From: Burkholderia pyrrocinia | Lineage (GTDB): Bacteria > Pseudomonadota > Gammaproteobacteria > Burkholderiales > Burkholderiaceae | Direction of reading: 5' to 3' | Length of the DNA: 64,000 bases | Assembly: GCF_022809715.1 (NCBI RefSeq) | Contig: NZ_CP094459.1 | Coordinates: 2,356,001-2,420,000, forward strand | Part shown: positions 47,204 through 58,419 of the stretch, piece after piece | How positions within the stretch are numbered: the stretch's first letter is position 1 | How the letters are laid out: each line of letters opens with the position of its first letter | Position numbers and translations under genes: made by a program | The notes under the pieces: model-generated | Databases searched by the model: none | Told to the model about the DNA's origin: nothing | Seen by the model: only the letters and a program-made list of their open reading frames with translations

Positions 47204-47779
47204 ATGAAACGTCTGTTGCTGGCGCTTGGCGGCGCCGCCCTTCTCGCGACCGCGCCCGCTTTCGCGCAAACGGCTACCGCGCACCCGGTCGTGCAGCTCA
47301 AGACCTCGCAGGGCGACATCCGTGTCGAGCTCTACCCGGAGAAGGCGCCGAAGTCGGTCGCCAACTTCCTCGATTACGTGAAGGCCGGCCAGTACAACGG
47401 CACGATCTTCCATCGCGTGATCAAGGGCTTCATGATCCAGGGCGGCGGCTACAAGACCAGCTTCGAGGAGAAGCCGACCCGCGCGCCGATTCCGCTCGAG
47501 AGCCGCAATGGTCTGAAGAACCTGACGGGCACGATCGCGATGGCACGCACGAGCGATCCGAACTCGGCCACCGCGCAGTTCTTCATCAACACGGTCGACA
47601 ACAGCGGCCTCGACTACCCGAACCCGGACGGCAACGGCTATGCGGTGTTCGGCAAGGTCGTGTCGGGCCTCGACGTCGTGAAGAAGATCGAAGGCGTGGC
47701 GACGACCTCGCGCGGCCCGATGCAGGACGTGCCCGCGCAACCGGTCGTGATCGAATCGGCCAGCATCGTCTCGAAGTAA
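47204..47779 (+). CDS. ppiA: Periplasmic peptidyl-prolyl cis-trans isomerase (cyclophilin A type)
   Basis: A 191-residue cyclophilin with a signal peptide (~1-21, ending AFAQ). It isomerises prolyl bonds in the periplasm. The cyclophilin core has [15 protein letters not shown] and [20 protein letters not shown], containing the Arg, Phe and Gln residues of the active site. Unlike human cyclophilins it lacks the Trp that gives strong cyclosporin binding, as usual in bacteria. A cytoplasmic paralogue follows 88 bases later. Confidence 0.93.
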   Translation: MKRLLLALGGAALLATAPAFAQTATAHPVVQLKTSQGDIRVELYPEKAPKSVANFLDYVKAGQYNGTIFHRVIKGFMIQGGGYKTSFEEKPTRAPIPLESRNGLKNLTGTIAMARTSDPNSATAQFFINTVDNSGLDYPNPDGNGYAVFGKVVSGLDVVKKIEGVATTSRGPMQDVPAQPVVIESASIVSK

Positions 47780-47867
47780 GAACCTGCCGGCACGTCCGGC
47801 GACTCACGCGGCCGCGTCGCACGACCGGCCGCGTGCCATTTAAACCGCCTCATCGAAGGAATTCATC

Positions 47868-48359
47868 ATGGTTGAACTGCATACGAACCACGGCGTGATC
47901 AAGCTCGAGCTCGACGCCGCGAAGGCACCGAAGACGGTCGAGAACTTCCTGAACTATGTGAAGAAGGGCCACTACGACGGCACCGTGTTCCATCGCGTGA
48001 TCAACGGCTTCATGATCCAGGGCGGCGGCTTCGAGCCGGGCCTGAAGCAGAAGCCGACCGACGCGCCGATCGACAACGAGGCGAACAACGGCCTGAAGAA
48101 CGACAACTACACGGTCGCGATGGCGCGCACGAACGATCCGCACTCGGCCACCGCCCAGTTCTTCATCAACGTGAACGACAACGACTTCCTGAACCACTCG
48201 TCGCCGACGCCGCAGGGCTGGGGCTACGCGGTGTTCGGCAAGGTCGTCGAAGGCCAGGACGTGGTCGACAAGATCAAGGGCGTCAAGACGGGCAACGCCG
48301 GTTTCCACCAGGACGTGCCGACCGACGACGTCGTGATCGAGAAGGCCGTCGTGGTCTGA
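47868..48359 (+). CDS. ppiB: Cytoplasmic peptidyl-prolyl cis-trans isomerase (cyclophilin B type)
   Basis: A 163-residue cyclophilin without signal peptide, so cytoplasmic. [19 protein letters not shown] and [20 protein letters not shown] are typical of PpiB, and length equals the E. coli protein (164). It is closely similar to the upstream exported copy, suggesting a local duplication with change of compartment. It lies 23 bases upstream of lpxH, a linkage seen in other proteobacteria. Confidence 0.95.
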   Translation: MVELHTNHGVIKLELDAAKAPKTVENFLNYVKKGHYDGTVFHRVINGFMIQGGGFEPGLKQKPTDAPIDNEANNGLKNDNYTVAMARTNDPHSATAQFFINVNDNDFLNHSSPTPQGWGYAVFGKVVEGQDVVDKIKGVKTGNAGFHQDVPTDDVVIEKAVVV

Positions 48360-48382
48360 CGCACGGTAACGGAGGCACTTCG

Positions 48383-49183
48383 ATGTTGCAGGAGAGTCCG
48401 CCGCGAAGCGTCTCCGCGGGCGTGCCGGGCGAGCGCGAATACGCGCAAGCCGCACGCCCGTTCCTGTTGCTCTCCGATCTGCATCTGAGCGAGGCGATTC
48501 CGAAGACGGTCGCCGCGTTCGAGCATTTCGTGAAATACACCGCGGACAGCGCCGACTCGGTGTTCATCCTCGGCGATCTTTTCGAATACTGGATCGGCGA
48601 CGACATCCTCGACGACGATCCGTTCGCGGCACGCATGGCCGCGCTGATGCATACGTTCTCGGAACGCGGGATCGCGCTCTACGTGATGCACGGCAACCGC
48701 GATTTCCTGCTCGGCCGGCGCTTCATGAAGGCAGCCGGCGCGATGTTGCTGCCCGACCCTTCGCTGATCATGGCGTTCGGCCAGCGCATCGTGCTCGCGC
48801 ACGGCGACGCGCAATGCACGGCCGACCGCGGCTACCAGGTGTTCCGCCGCTTCGCACGCAACCGCGTTGCGCAATGGCTGTTTCTCGCATGGCCGTTGCG
48901 CTGGCGCCGCGCGCTCGCGCAACGCATGCGCTCGAACAGCGAAGCGGGCCGGATGCGCCCTGCTTCGGCAATCTACGATGTCACGCGTGAAGGCGTGGCC
49001 GCGCTGTTCCGGAAAAGCCGCGCAACCGTGATCATTCACGGCCACACGCACCGCCCCGCGAGCCACGCCGAACCGGGCGGCATCCGCTGGGTGCTGCCCG
49101 ACTGGGATCTCGACCACGGCAAGCCGCGCGGCGGCTACCTGCGCGTCGACGCGGAAGGCATCCACGCGATGCCGCTCGACTGA
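48383..49183 (+). CDS. lpxH: UDP-2,3-diacylglucosamine diphosphatase
   Basis: A 266-residue metallophosphoesterase that hydrolyses UDP-2,3-diacylglucosamine to lipid X in lipid A synthesis, at the inner face of the inner membrane. All metal-binding motifs are present: LLLSDLHLSE, ILGDLFEYWIGDD, MHGNRDFLLG, LAHGDAQCT and IHGHTHRPA. About 20 extra N-terminal residues precede the conserved start at PFLLLSDLHL, so an internal start is possible. Last gene of the ppiA-ppiB-lpxH series. Confidence 0.95.
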   Translation: MLQESPPRSVSAGVPGEREYAQAARPFLLLSDLHLSEAIPKTVAAFEHFVKYTADSADSVFILGDLFEYWIGDDILDDDPFAARMAALMHTFSERGIALYVMHGNRDFLLGRRFMKAAGAMLLPDPSLIMAFGQRIVLAHGDAQCTADRGYQVFRRFARNRVAQWLFLAWPLRWRRALAQRMRSNSEAGRMRPASAIYDVTREGVAALFRKSRATVIIHGHTHRPASHAEPGGIRWVLPDWDLDHGKPRGGYLRVDAEGIHAMPLD

Positions 49184-49231
49184 CGCCGCCGCTGCCATCT
49201 CACCGACCGGCAGCCGTCGGCGTGCATCGCT

Positions 49232-50005
49232 TTACGCCTGGCGCTCGACCGTCTTTCCTTCCAGCACCGCCGACAGCCTGCGCAGGTCGAGACGCGCCGC
49301 GTCGGCGCCCTGCAGCGTTTCCAGATGCGTGCCGAGCCGCTCGAGCGCCGCGACGATCTCGTCGACGCGGCGGCTTTCCTTCGCCGCGTGATCGATCAGC
49401 CCGTGAATCGCGAGCGACATCGGATCGTCGGCGTTCGGCGTGATCCCGTATGCGCAGAACGCCGCGCGTTCCGGCTGCGGCTTCGGCTGCGCCGGCATCA
49501 CGATGCGCGCCGGATTGCCGACCGCCGTGCCGCCCGCCGGCACCGGCTTCACGACGACCGCGTTCGAACCGATCTTCGCACCCGCGCCGACCGTGAAACC
49601 GCCGAGCACCTTCGCGCCCGCGCCGACGATCACGCCGGCCTCGAGCGTCGGGTGGCGCTTCGCGCCGCGCGTGAGCGACGTGCCGCCCAGCGTCACGCCC
49701 TGATAGATCGTGCAGTCGTCGCCGATGATCGCCGTTTCGCCGATCACGACACCCATGCCGTGATCGATGAACACGCGCCGGCCGATCGTCGCGCCGGGGT
49801 GGATCTCGATACCCGTCAGGAACCGCCCGGCCTGCGACGCGAAACGTGCAAGCCAGTAGCGCTTTGCGCGCCAGCAGGCATGCGCGAACCGGTGCAGCAC
49901 GAGCGCATGCAGCCCCGGATAACAGGTCAGCACTTCCCAGGCACTGCGAGCGGCGGGATCCCGCTCGCGAATCGTTGCAACGTCTTCGCGCAATCTCGTG
50001 AACAT
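49232..50005 (-). CDS. cysE: Serine O-acetyltransferase
   Basis: A 257-residue serine acetyltransferase making O-acetylserine for cysteine synthesis. The short N-terminal helical part ([20 protein letters not shown]) resembles the EpsC/SAT form rather than the longer E. coli CysE. The left-handed beta-helix is visible as hexapeptide repeats: [50 protein letters not shown]. The His of DHGMG is the catalytic base. A C-terminal extension of ~70 residues (after AVGNPARIV) is helical and not part of the core. The start at 50005 fits the family; the frame extends upstream without similarity. Confidence 0.94.
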   Translation of the reverse strand: MFTRLREDVATIRERDPAARSAWEVLTCYPGLHALVLHRFAHACWRAKRYWLARFASQAGRFLTGIEIHPGATIGRRVFIDHGMGVVIGETAIIGDDCTIYQGVTLGGTSLTRGAKRHPTLEAGVIVGAGAKVLGGFTVGAGAKIGSNAVVVKPVPAGGTAVGNPARIVMPAQPKPQPERAAFCAYGITPNADDPMSLAIHGLIDHAAKESRRVDEIVAALERLGTHLETLQGADAARLDLRRLSAVLEGKTVERQA

Positions 50006-50302
50006 GATCTGATCGGGGAAAAGGCCGGCGCGCACCGCCGGCAATGACCGGCCGTTATCGCGCCGGGTAATTTGCTTATGACGTCCGGCGATTGTAGGGC
50101 CAGTCGCACACGGCCGCACGAGGTCGCGCGTTCACCCCGCCGCCGGCGCGGGTATTCGGGCGGGAGGCTCGCTGTCGCAGTGTTTGCGGGAGGTTCGGCC
50201 GGCCGGAAACGCTGCGGGCCCGGCGCTTCCGGAGGCCGCGCAACGCCGCCCGGCCGACCGTGACGCCGCGCCTGAACGCCAGGTTGCCGGCGCGCCGGCC
50301 GC

Positions 50303-51127
50303 TTATGCGTCGCCGTCGGGCTTGCCCGTTTTCAGCAGGATGTGCTTCGCGACGCCGCGCAGGATGTTGACCTCCTCGCGCTCGAGGCCCGTGCGTGCGA
50401 ACAGGCGCCGCAGCCGCGGCATCAGTTTCTTCGGATTGCGCGGGTCGAGGAAATCGAGCGCGATCAGCGCGTTCTCGAGGTGCACGTACATCCGCTCGAT
50501 CTCGTCGCTCTGCGCGAGCGTGCCGGCCTCGGCCGACGGTTGCGGCGAAGGCTCGCTCGCCTGCTCGAGAAACGCGACGCGCAGCTCGTACGCGAGCACC
50601 TGCACGGCCTGCGCGAGGTTCAGCGAGCTGTATGCAGGGTTCGCCGGGATGTGCGCAAGCGCGCTGCACTGCTCGACATGCTCGTTCGCGAGACCCGTGC
50701 GCTCGTTGCCGAACACGAGCGCGATGTCGCCCGCGCCGACCTGCGCGCACGCCTGCGCGGCGGCCGCGCGCGGTGCAAGGCGCGGCGGCCCGTATTCGCG
50801 CGTGCGCGCGGTCAGCGCAATCGACCAGTGGACGCCGGACAGCGCGTCGCCGAGCGTCGGCACGACATGCGCGGACGCGAGGACGTCGTCCGCGCCGCTG
50901 GCCATCGCGATCGCCTCGGGGTCGCTCTGCACGTGCGGCACGCGCGGCGCGACCAGCACGAGACGCGAGAAGCCCATCGTCTTCAGCGCGCGGGCGGCCG
51001 CCCCGACATTGCCGGGATGGCTCGGCTCGACGAGCACGAAACGGGTGGACGTGAAGCCGCCGGACGGCGGCCGGGACGTGTCCGCGCCCGACTCGGACGG
51101 CGCGGCGGTGTTCTGCGGGGTTTCCAC
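50303..51127 (-). CDS. trmJ: tRNA (cytidine/uridine-2'-O-)-methyltransferase TrmJ
   Basis: A SpoU-class 2'-O-methyltransferase acting on position 32 of several tRNAs. The SPOUT core begins [20 protein letters not shown] and contains [20 protein letters not shown] (knot region) and [22 protein letters not shown]-terminal dimerisation domain ends LNILRG-like ([16 protein letters not shown]). No ATG lies near the conserved start: GTG at 51127 was chosen, giving 274 residues; a TTG at 51244 would extend it by 39. The first ~25 residues are low-complexity. Divergent from suhB. Confidence 0.9.
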   Translation of the reverse strand: METPQNTAAPSESGADTSRPPSGGFTSTRFVLVEPSHPGNVGAAARALKTMGFSRLVLVAPRVPHVQSDPEAIAMASGADDVLASAHVVPTLGDALSGVHWSIALTARTREYGPPRLAPRAAAAQACAQVGAGDIALVFGNERTGLANEHVEQCSALAHIPANPAYSSLNLAQAVQVLAYELRVAFLEQASEPSPQPSAEAGTLAQSDEIERMYVHLENALIALDFLDPRNPKKLMPRLRRLFARTGLEREEVNILRGVAKHILLKTGKPDGDA

Positions 51128-51407
51128 TACGATACGACTCGGTTCATCAGAATGGCCGTATGGTAGCGCTATCGCTCCGGCAAACCCACTCGTCCGGACG
51201 GCCAGCGGGGGTTTCCCCGCATTCCGGTCGCCTGAAACCGCCAAAAATCGGGTAAAATCATGCCTTTACGCGTCGCGCTCCGTGCGACGCGGGTCGTACC
51301 CCGCTCTTTGTCAATTCGCGTCTCACCTCGCCCGGCACGCTTGCGCCGTCCCGGGCGGTTGTTCCACTTCGTGGCGGCCCGTGCCGCCGGCTACAGGATC
51401 CAGGCTC

Positions 51408-52211
51408 ATGCATCCCATGCTCAACATTGCTGTCAAGGCTGCGCGCCGCGCCGGACAGATCATCAATCGCGCGTCCCTCGATCTCGACCTGATCGAGATC
51501 CGCAGGAAGCAGCAGAACGACTTCGTCACCGAAGTGGACAAGGCCGCCGAAGAGGCGATCATCGAGACGCTGAAGACTGCCTACCCCGACCACGCGATCC
51601 TCGCGGAGGAATCGGGCGAATCGGAGAACGAATCCGAATTCAAGTGGATCATCGATCCGCTCGACGGCACGACCAACTTCATCCACGGCTTCCCGTACTA
51701 CTGCGTATCGATCGCGCTCGAGCACAAGGGCGTCGTCACGCAGGCCGTCGTCTACGATCCGAACAAGAACGACCTGTTCACGGCCACGCGTGGCCGCGGC
51801 GCGTACCTGAACGATCGCCGCATCCGCGTCGGCCGCCGCGACCGCCTGTCCGACGCACTGGTCGGCACCGGCTTCCCGTTCCGCGAGAAGGACGGCCTCG
51901 ACGCATACGCGCGCCTCTTCACCGAAATGACGCAGGCGTGCACGGGCCTGCGTCGCCCGGGCGCGGCGGCACTCGATCTCGCGAACGTCGCGGCCGGCCG
52001 CCTCGACGCGTTCTTCGAGCAGGGCATCAACGTGTGGGACATGGCGGCGGGCAGCCTGCTGATCACCGAGGCCGGCGGCCTCGTCGGCAACTACACGGGC
52101 GATGCCGATTTCCTGCATCGCCATGAGATCGTCGCCGCGAACCCGAAGATCTACGCGCAGATGATCCCGATCCTGAATCGCTACACCCGCGTGCATCCGA
52201 CGGCCGAATAA
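51408..52211 (+). CDS. suhB: Inositol-1-monophosphatase family protein SuhB
   Basis: A 267-residue inositol monophosphatase, also a partner of the rRNA antitermination complex in enteric bacteria. The start [20 protein letters not shown] closely matches the E. coli N-terminus. Metal-binding motifs are [18 protein letters not shown] and [15 protein letters not shown], preceded by the acid in LAEESGE. All Mg-binding residues appear present, so it should be enzymatic. Transcribed away from trmJ; a TAAAAT at 51253-51258 is a possible -10 with a poor -35. A hairpin without T-run (52245-52280) follows the gene. Confidence 0.95.
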   Translation: MHPMLNIAVKAARRAGQIINRASLDLDLIEIRRKQQNDFVTEVDKAAEEAIIETLKTAYPDHAILAEESGESENESEFKWIIDPLDGTTNFIHGFPYYCVSIALEHKGVVTQAVVYDPNKNDLFTATRGRGAYLNDRRIRVGRRDRLSDALVGTGFPFREKDGLDAYARLFTEMTQACTGLRRPGAAALDLANVAAGRLDAFFEQGINVWDMAAGSLLITEAGGLVGNYTGDADFLHRHEIVAANPKIYAQMIPILNRYTRVHPTAE

Positions 52212-52676
52212 GTCCCGGCCGCGCCCGCCTGTGCGGTGCGCTTCGACGGCCCGGGCCCGCTTCACGCGGCACGGGCCGTCGGCAAAGCGATGCCGCGTGC
52301 GTCGCTACCGCCCTTTTCGCTCTGGCGGCCGCATTTTTGCGTGGCATTGATATCGATGTGCTATGTTGGCCGGCATGAACGACAAGGGCGCTACGCCCGC
52401 CTGGCGTGGCTTTCGACAAACCACTCGCCGGCACCGTGATGATGGAGCGACTTTCGCCTTCCGATGGCTCGGGGACGGAAAAATCTTCCCCGCGCTTCAC
52501 GCTCCCGTCCTGAAGTTGCCCGAGTTGTCCGGCCTGGTCAGCATGCAGCCCGTCGTACCGCGTTTTCCAGCGATGAATGATTTGATGCCCGCGTGGCGAA
52601 CAACGCCCCCACCCGCATGCCTGCCCCGCCTGTTTCAACACCGCCACGACGTCGTGGCGACAGCATCCGAGTACCC
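52212..52676. other. Gap between suhB and the FAD dehydrogenase gene
   Basis: 465 bases without a gene I can support. A GACGGCCCG / CGGGCCGTC hairpin at 52245-52280 could help end suhB transcription. The part from ~52330 to 52676 has a lower GC content than its flanks. Open frames there (for example from 52378) show no protein-like features and lack a ribosome-binding site. No conserved riboswitch core was recognised. Confidence 0.4.
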
Positions 52677-54299
52677 ATGTTACGGCTAAGCGAAATTAAA
52701 CTCCCCCTCGACCATCCCGAAAGCGCTCTCGAAGCCGCGATTCGCGCGCGCCTCGAGGAGCTTGGCGTGGCGGCAGACGGGCTCGTCCGTTACACCGTGT
52801 TCCGCCGTGCGCACGATGCACGCAAGCGCTCCGACATCAAGCTGACGTATATCGTCGATGTCGAAGTCAAGGACGAAGCGGCCGCGCTCGAGCAACTCGC
52901 CGGCAAGCCGCATTGCGGCGTGACGCCCGACATGGCGTACCACTTCGTCGCGAAGGCCCCGGAACACGCCGATTTCCTGCGCCCGGTCGTCATCGGCATG
53001 GGGCCGTGCGGCCTGTTTGCAGGGCTGATCCTCGCGCAGATGGGATTCCGCCCCATCATCCTCGAACGCGGCAAGGCCGTGCGCGAGCGCACCAAGGACA
53101 CCTTCGGCCTGTGGCGCAAGAGCGTACTCAATCCCGAATCCAACGTGCAGTTCGGCGAAGGCGGCGCCGGCACGTTTTCCGACGGCAAGCTGTACAGCCA
53201 GATCAAGGATCCGAACCACTATGGCCGCAAGGTGCTCGACGAATTCGTCAAGGCGGGCGCGCCGGAAGACATCCTGTATCTGAGCCGGCCGCACATCGGC
53301 ACGTTCCGCCTCGTCAGCATGGTGGAAAAAATGCGCGCCTCCATCCACGAACTGGGTGGTGAAGTGCGCTTCGAAACCCGGGTCGACGACATCGAAATCG
53401 ATCAGGGCAAGGTGCGCTCGCTGAAGCTCTCGAACGGGGAAACGCTCCGGTGCGACCACGTGGTGCTGGCCGTGGGCCACAGCGCGCGCGACACCTTCCA
53501 GATGCTGCACGATCGCGGTGTGTATATCGAAGCCAAGCCGTTTTCGCTGGGTTTTCGCATCGAACATCCGCAGGGGCTGATCGATCGCAGCCGCTTCGGC
53601 AAGTTTGCGGGCCACAAGCAACTCGGTGCGGCCGACTACAAGGTGGTCCACCACTGCAGCAATGGACGGGCGGTCTACAGCTTCTGCATGTGCCCCGGCG
53701 GCACGGTGGTCGCGGCGACCTCGGAGCCGGGCCGCGTGGTCACCAATGGCATGAGCCAGTATTCCCGTGCCGAGCGCAACGCGAATGCGGGCATCGTCGT
53801 CGGCATCACGCCGGAAGACTATCCAGGCGGTCCGCTGGCGGGCATCGCGTTCCAGCGCAAATGGGAAGAGCGCGCATTCGAACTCGGCGGCGGCGATTAC
53901 CGCGCGCCGGGCCAGCTGGTCGGGGATTTCATCGCGGGCCGGCCGTCGACGTCGCTGGGCTCGGTGGAGCCGTCGTACAAGCCGGGCGTGAATCCGACCG
54001 ACCTCAGCACCGCGCTGCCGGACTACGTGATCGAAGCGATCCGTGAAGCATTGCCGCAGATCGACAAGAAGATTGCGGGCTTCGCGATGCACGATGCCGT
54101 GCTCACCGGCGTGGAGACGCGCACTTCGTCGCCGATCCGGATTCGACGCAAGGACGATTACCAAAGCATGAACGTCGAAGGCCTGTATCCGGCCGGCGAA
54201 GGCGCGGGGTATGCGGGCGGCATCTATTCGGCAGCCATCGACGGCATCGAAGTCGCGCAAGCGGTGGCACTCAGCCTGACGTCGACGCACGCGTCCTGA
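52677..54299 (+). CDS. FAD-dependent dehydrogenase, COG2509 type
   Basis: A 540-residue putative flavoprotein of unknown reaction. A small N-terminal domain (~1-95; VRYTVFRRAHDARKRSDIKL) precedes a Rossmann FAD-binding segment PVVIGMGPCGLFAGLILAQM (G-x-G-x-x-G). The middle region has LNPESNVQFGEGGAGTFSDG and VKAGAPEDILYLSRPHIGTF, typical of this uncharacterised family, and the C-terminal FAD contact is GLYPAGEGAGYAGGI. SFCMCPGG carries a Cys pair that may be redox-active. The start is MLRLSEIKLPLDHPE; the frame extends upstream to 52593 without similarity. It stands alone upstream of mutS. Confidence 0.85.
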   Translation: MLRLSEIKLPLDHPESALEAAIRARLEELGVAADGLVRYTVFRRAHDARKRSDIKLTYIVDVEVKDEAAALEQLAGKPHCGVTPDMAYHFVAKAPEHADFLRPVVIGMGPCGLFAGLILAQMGFRPIILERGKAVRERTKDTFGLWRKSVLNPESNVQFGEGGAGTFSDGKLYSQIKDPNHYGRKVLDEFVKAGAPEDILYLSRPHIGTFRLVSMVEKMRASIHELGGEVRFETRVDDIEIDQGKVRSLKLSNGETLRCDHVVLAVGHSARDTFQMLHDRGVYIEAKPFSLGFRIEHPQGLIDRSRFGKFAGHKQLGAADYKVVHHCSNGRAVYSFCMCPGGTVVAATSEPGRVVTNGMSQYSRAERNANAGIVVGITPEDYPGGPLAGIAFQRKWEERAFELGGGDYRAPGQLVGDFIAGRPSTSLGSVEPSYKPGVNPTDLSTALPDYVIEAIREALPQIDKKIAGFAMHDAVLTGVETRTSSPIRIRRKDDYQSMNVEGLYPAGEGAGYAGGIYSAAIDGIEVAQAVALSLTSTHAS

Positions 54300-54509
54300 G
54301 GTGCCGGGCAGGATCGGCGCGCGAAGCGCCGTGAGCCGGGTGACGCCGACTTTCGCGGGCCCGCCCGAGTGCGGGGTCGACTCGTCGGACAGCGCCGGCA
54401 GCAGCCGGTCGTGGTCTCCGGCACCTGGCCGAACGGCGAACTTCGCACTTGCACGTCGGGGCCGCTGGTAAACTCGGGCGACCAAAGCAACAAACCTGAT
54501 GCCTGACCT

Positions 54510-57167
54510 ATGACCACGTTGTCGCCCGAAGCCTTTGCAGGCCACACCCCGATGATGCAGCAGTACCTGCGCATCAAGGCCGACCATCCCGACACCCTCG
54601 TGTTCTACCGGATGGGCGACTTCTACGAGTTGTTTTTCGAAGATGCCGAAAAGGCCTCGCGCCTGCTCGACCTGACCCTCACGCAGCGCGGCGCCACAGC
54701 CGGCACGCCGATCAAGATGGCCGGCGTGCCGCATCACGCGGTCGAGCAGTATCTTGCGAAGCTCGTGAAGATGGGCGAATCGGTCGCGATCTGCGAGCAG
54801 ATCGGCGATCCGGCCACGTCGAAGGGCCCCGTCGAGCGCAAGGTCGTGCGCGTCGTCACGCCCGGCACGCTGACCGATGCCGCGCTGCTGTCCGACAAGA
54901 ACGACGTCTACCTGCTCGCGATGTGCACGGGCCACAACAAGCGCGGCGTCGCGGTCAACATCGGCCTCGCGTGGCTGAACCTCGCAAGCGGTGCGCTGCG
55001 GCTCGCCGAAATCGAACCCGAGCAGCTCGGCGCCGCGCTCGAGCGCATCCGGCCGGCCGAAATCCTGACGGCGGACGGCGCAACCGACGCCGTGCCGACA
55101 GGCCCGGGCGCAACCAAGCGCGTGCCGGCGTGGCACTTCGACATCGCGTCGGGCACGCAGCGCCTGTGCGACCAGCTCGATGTCGCGAGCCTCGACGGTT
55201 TCGGTGCGCATTCGCTGACGAGCGCCTGCGGCGCGGCCGGCGCGCTGCTGCTCTACGCAGCAGCCACGCAAGGCCAGCAACTGCGGCACGTGCGCAGTCT
55301 GAAGGTCGAGAACGAAACCGAATACATCGGGCTCGATCCGGCCACGCGCCGCAACCTCGAACTGACCGAGACGCTGCGCGGCACCGAGTCGCCGACGCTG
55401 TATTCGCTGCTCGACACCTGCTGCACGACGATGGGCAGCCGCCTGCTGCGTCACTGGCTGCATCACCCGCCGCGCGCGTCGGTCGCCGCGCAGTCGCGCC
55501 AGCAGGCGATCGGCGCGCTGCTCGATGCGCCGGCGAATGCAAGCCTCGACGCACTGCGCAGCGCGCTGCGCCAGATCGCCGACGTCGAACGGATCACCGG
55601 GCGTCTCGCGCTGCTGTCCGCGCGCCCGCGGGACCTGTCGAGCCTGCGCGACACGTTCGCCGCGCTGCCGGCGCTGCGCGAGCGCATCGGCGCGATCGTC
55701 GCGAATGCGGACGCGCTCACCCGTGTCGACGCGGCGCTCGCGCCGCCCGCCGAATGCCTCGACCTGCTGACGAGTGCGATTGCGCCCGAGCCGGCTGCCA
55801 TGGTGCGCGACGGCGGCGTGATCGCGCGCGGCTACGACGCCGAGCTCGACGAGCTGCGCGACATCTCGGAGAACTGCGGGCAGTTCCTGATCGATCTCGA
55901 AGCGCGCGAACGCACGCGCACCGGCATCGCGAACCTGCGCGTCGAATACAACAAGGTGCACGGCTTCTACATCGAGGTCACGCGCGGCCAGACCGACAAG
56001 GTGCCCGACGACTACCGCCGCCGCCAGACGCTGAAGAACGCCGAGCGCTACATCACGCCCGAACTGAAGACCTTCGAGGACAAGGCACTGTCCGCGCAGG
56101 AACGCGCGCTGGCGCGCGAGCGCGCGCTGTACGACGCGGTGCTGCAGGCGCTGCTGCCGTTCATCCCCGAGTGCCAGCGCGTCGCGTCGGCACTCGCCGA
56201 GCTCGACCTGCTCGCCGCATTCGCTGAACGCGCACGCGCGCTCGACTGGGTCGCGCCGACCTTCACCGACGAGATCAGCATCGAAATCGAACAGGGCCGC
56301 CACCCGGTCGTCGAAGCGCAGGTCGAGCAGTTCATCGCGAACGACTGCCGGTTCGGCACCGAACGCAAGCTGCTGCTGATCACCGGTCCGAACATGGGCG
56401 GTAAGTCGACGTTCATGCGGCAGACCGCACTGATCGCGCTGATGGCTTACGTCGGCAGCTACGTGCCGGCGAAGTCCGCATGCTTCGGTCCGATCGACCG
56501 GATCTTCACGCGCATCGGCGCGGCCGACGATCTCGCGGGCGGCCGCTCGACGTTCATGGTCGAGATGACCGAGGCCGCGGCGATCCTCAACGACGCGACC
56601 CCGCAAAGCCTCGTGCTGATGGACGAGATCGGCCGCGGCACGTCGACGTTCGACGGCCTGGCGCTCGCATGGGCCATCGCGCGCCACCTGCTTGCGCACA
56701 ACGCCTGCTACACGCTGTTCGCTACGCACTACTTCGAGCTGACGCAACTGCCGGCCGAATTCCCGCAGGCAGCCAACGTCCACCTGTCGGCCGTCGAGCA
56801 TGGCCACGGCATCGTGTTCCTGCACGCGGTCAACGAAGGCCCGGCGAACCAGAGTTACGGCCTGCAGGTCGCGCAGCTCGCTGGCGTCCCGGCGCCCGTG
56901 ATCCGCGCCGCGCGCAAGCACCTCGCCTATCTCGAACAGCAGTCGGCGGTACAGCACACGCCGCAACTCGACCTGTTCAGCGCGCAGCCGGTGGTCGCCG
57001 ACGATTTCGAATGCGCGGACGCGCCGGCGCTGCCTGACACACCGCATCCGGCGCTCGAGAAGCTGCGCGACATCGACCCCGACGATCTCAAGCCGCGCGA
57101 AGCGCTCGACCTGCTGTACGAGCTGCGCACGCTGGTCCGGTCGCACGATGCCGACGGGCACGCGTAA
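54510..57167 (+). CDS. mutS: DNA mismatch repair protein MutS
   Basis: An 885-residue MutS, which binds mismatches and insertion/deletion loops and starts repair with MutL. The mismatch-contact Phe-x-Glu is in [16 protein letters not shown]. The clamp and lever helices occupy the middle. The ATPase domain has Walker [21 protein letters not shown], Walker [21 protein letters not shown] and the HTH dimerisation segment. Length is full (E. coli 853). A Shine-Dalgarno is weak. The 3' end overlaps the next gene by 20 bases. Confidence 0.97.
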   Translation: MTTLSPEAFAGHTPMMQQYLRIKADHPDTLVFYRMGDFYELFFEDAEKASRLLDLTLTQRGATAGTPIKMAGVPHHAVEQYLAKLVKMGESVAICEQIGDPATSKGPVERKVVRVVTPGTLTDAALLSDKNDVYLLAMCTGHNKRGVAVNIGLAWLNLASGALRLAEIEPEQLGAALERIRPAEILTADGATDAVPTGPGATKRVPAWHFDIASGTQRLCDQLDVASLDGFGAHSLTSACGAAGALLLYAAATQGQQLRHVRSLKVENETEYIGLDPATRRNLELTETLRGTESPTLYSLLDTCCTTMGSRLLRHWLHHPPRASVAAQSRQQAIGALLDAPANASLDALRSALRQIADVERITGRLALLSARPRDLSSLRDTFAALPALRERIGAIVANADALTRVDAALAPPAECLDLLTSAIAPEPAAMVRDGGVIARGYDAELDELRDISENCGQFLIDLEARERTRTGIANLRVEYNKVHGFYIEVTRGQTDKVPDDYRRRQTLKNAERYITPELKTFEDKALSAQERALARERALYDAVLQALLPFIPECQRVASALAELDLLAAFAERARALDWVAPTFTDEISIEIEQGRHPVVEAQVEQFIANDCRFGTERKLLLITGPNMGGKSTFMRQTALIALMAYVGSYVPAKSACFGPIDRIFTRIGAADDLAGGRSTFMVEMTEAAAILNDATPQSLVLMDEIGRGTSTFDGLALAWAIARHLLAHNACYTLFATHYFELTQLPAEFPQAANVHLSAVEHGHGIVFLHAVNEGPANQSYGLQVAQLAGVPAPVIRAARKHLAYLEQQSAVQHTPQLDLFSAQPVVADDFECADAPALPDTPHPALEKLRDIDPDDLKPREALDLLYELRTLVRSHDADGHA

Positions 57168-58419
57168 GCGCATCCCGCGGCGCCTGCCGGCCCGCGCCGC
57201 CGCCACGCTCGCCGCGGCGGTACTGGCGCTCGCGCAGGCCGGCGCGCTGGCAGCGCCGCCGAAGCGTGCCACCGCGCCCTACTCGTTCGCGGTCGTGTCG
57301 GGCGTCATCAACGTACCGGCGGACGAACCGGCGACCCAGCGGCTGCTCGATTCGATCGCGCGCGAGCGCAACCTCGCTTTCGTCGTCTATGCGGGCGATC
57401 TCAAGGGCTCGAAGGAAGCGTGCCGCGATGCGCTGTATTCGCAGCGCGGCGCGATCCTGGACGCCGCACGCGTGCCGCTCGTCTTCATCCCCGGCCACGA
57501 CGACTGGGTAACGTGCAACACCGTGGCCGGCGGCAACTACGATCCGGTCGAACGGCTCGACTTCCTGCGGCAGACGCTGCTCGCCGATTCGGCGCTGCCC
57601 GACCCGGGCGCGCTGCAGATCACGCGGGAAAGCGAGATCGCCCGGTTCCGGCCGTATCGCGAAAACGCACGCTGGATGCGCGACGACATCGTCTATGTCG
57701 CACTCAACGCACCGGCGCCGAACAACCACTTCCTGACGGCCGGCGGCCGCAACGGCGAATTCGAGGACCGCGTCATCGCGAACGGGTTCTGGATCGATCA
57801 CGCAGCCGAATACGCGAAGCGGCGCGAAGCGCGTGCGATGGTGGTGATTTTCGAAGGCGATCCGCAATTCGAACGCTATGAACGCTCGGAGCGGTTCGCG
57901 TGGCTGCGTTTCAACCGGCCGCGCGTGCGCGACGGCTTCCGCGAGTTGAAACGAACGCTGGTGAAGGCGGCGACGACGTTCCGCGGCCCGATACTGGTGC
58001 TGCACGCGAGCGGCGAACCGCTCGCGAACGGCTTTCTGATCGATCGACCGCTGCGGACCGACGACGGCGACCTGGTGGGAAACGTGACGCGTGTCGCGAT
58101 CGGACCGCGCCATCCGGTGAATCAGTGGGTAAAGGTGAGCGTGTCGCCGGCACGGCAGACGATCTTCAACGTGAGCCTGCAGGAGGTACCGAAGAACCTG
58201 CCTGTGCCGCCCGCGCTGCCGCTCGTGCCGCACGACGATGTCCCGCTGCCGCAGATGCCGGAAATCCCCGCGTTGCCGGCGCTGCCCGACTCGTCGGCGG
58301 TCGCGCCGCCGCTGCAGGGTGACGGCGCCGCACCCGGCGGCGCGTCGTGGCCGGCACCGCCCCCCGCATCGGGGCCGGCGCCCGGCCTCCCTGCGAGCTC
58401 AGTGCAGGGTGCGCCCTGA
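57148..58419 (+). CDS. Exported protein with degenerate metallophosphoesterase-like fold
   Basis: A 423-residue secreted protein. An N-terminal signal sequence covers ~1-36 (LAQAGALAA). The next 250 residues resemble calcineurin-like phosphoesterases, but the metal-binding motifs are altered: the expected DxH of motif I reads FAVVSGVIN, motif II is VYAGDLKGS, and motif III GNHD reads FIPGHDDW. Metal binding is therefore doubtful. The last ~75 residues are a Pro/Ala-rich tail ([15 protein letters not shown] and later [12 protein letters not shown]). It overlaps mutS by 20 bases and is convergent with slyD, overlapping it by 21 bases. Function unknown. Confidence 0.75.
   Translation: MPTGTRKRIPRRLPARAAATLAAAVLALAQAGALAAPPKRATAPYSFAVVSGVINVPADEPATQRLLDSIARERNLAFVVYAGDLKGSKEACRDALYSQRGAILDAARVPLVFIPGHDDWVTCNTVAGGNYDPVERLDFLRQTLLADSALPDPGALQITRESEIARFRPYRENARWMRDDIVYVALNAPAPNNHFLTAGGRNGEFEDRVIANGFWIDHAAEYAKRREARAMVVIFEGDPQFERYERSERFAWLRFNRPRVRDGFRELKRTLVKAATTFRGPILVLHASGEPLANGFLIDRPLRTDDGDLVGNVTRVAIGPRHPVNQWVKVSVSPARQTIFNVSLQEVPKNLPVPPALPLVPHDDVPLPQMPEIPALPALPDSSAVAPPLQGDGAAPGGASWPAPPPASGPAPGLPASSVQGAP

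Noticed and set aside
52378..52689. Possible 103-residue gene before the FAD dehydrogenase
   Set aside because: No ribosome-binding site, no family resemblance, overlaps the start of the next gene, and amino acid composition is like non-coding DNA.
52686..57272. Very long open frame (1528 codons) on the minus strand opposite the FAD dehydrogenase and mutS
   Set aside because: A product of high third-position GC: it runs antisense to two clearly recognisable genes, and its translation is rich in Arg/Ala/Val with no domain.
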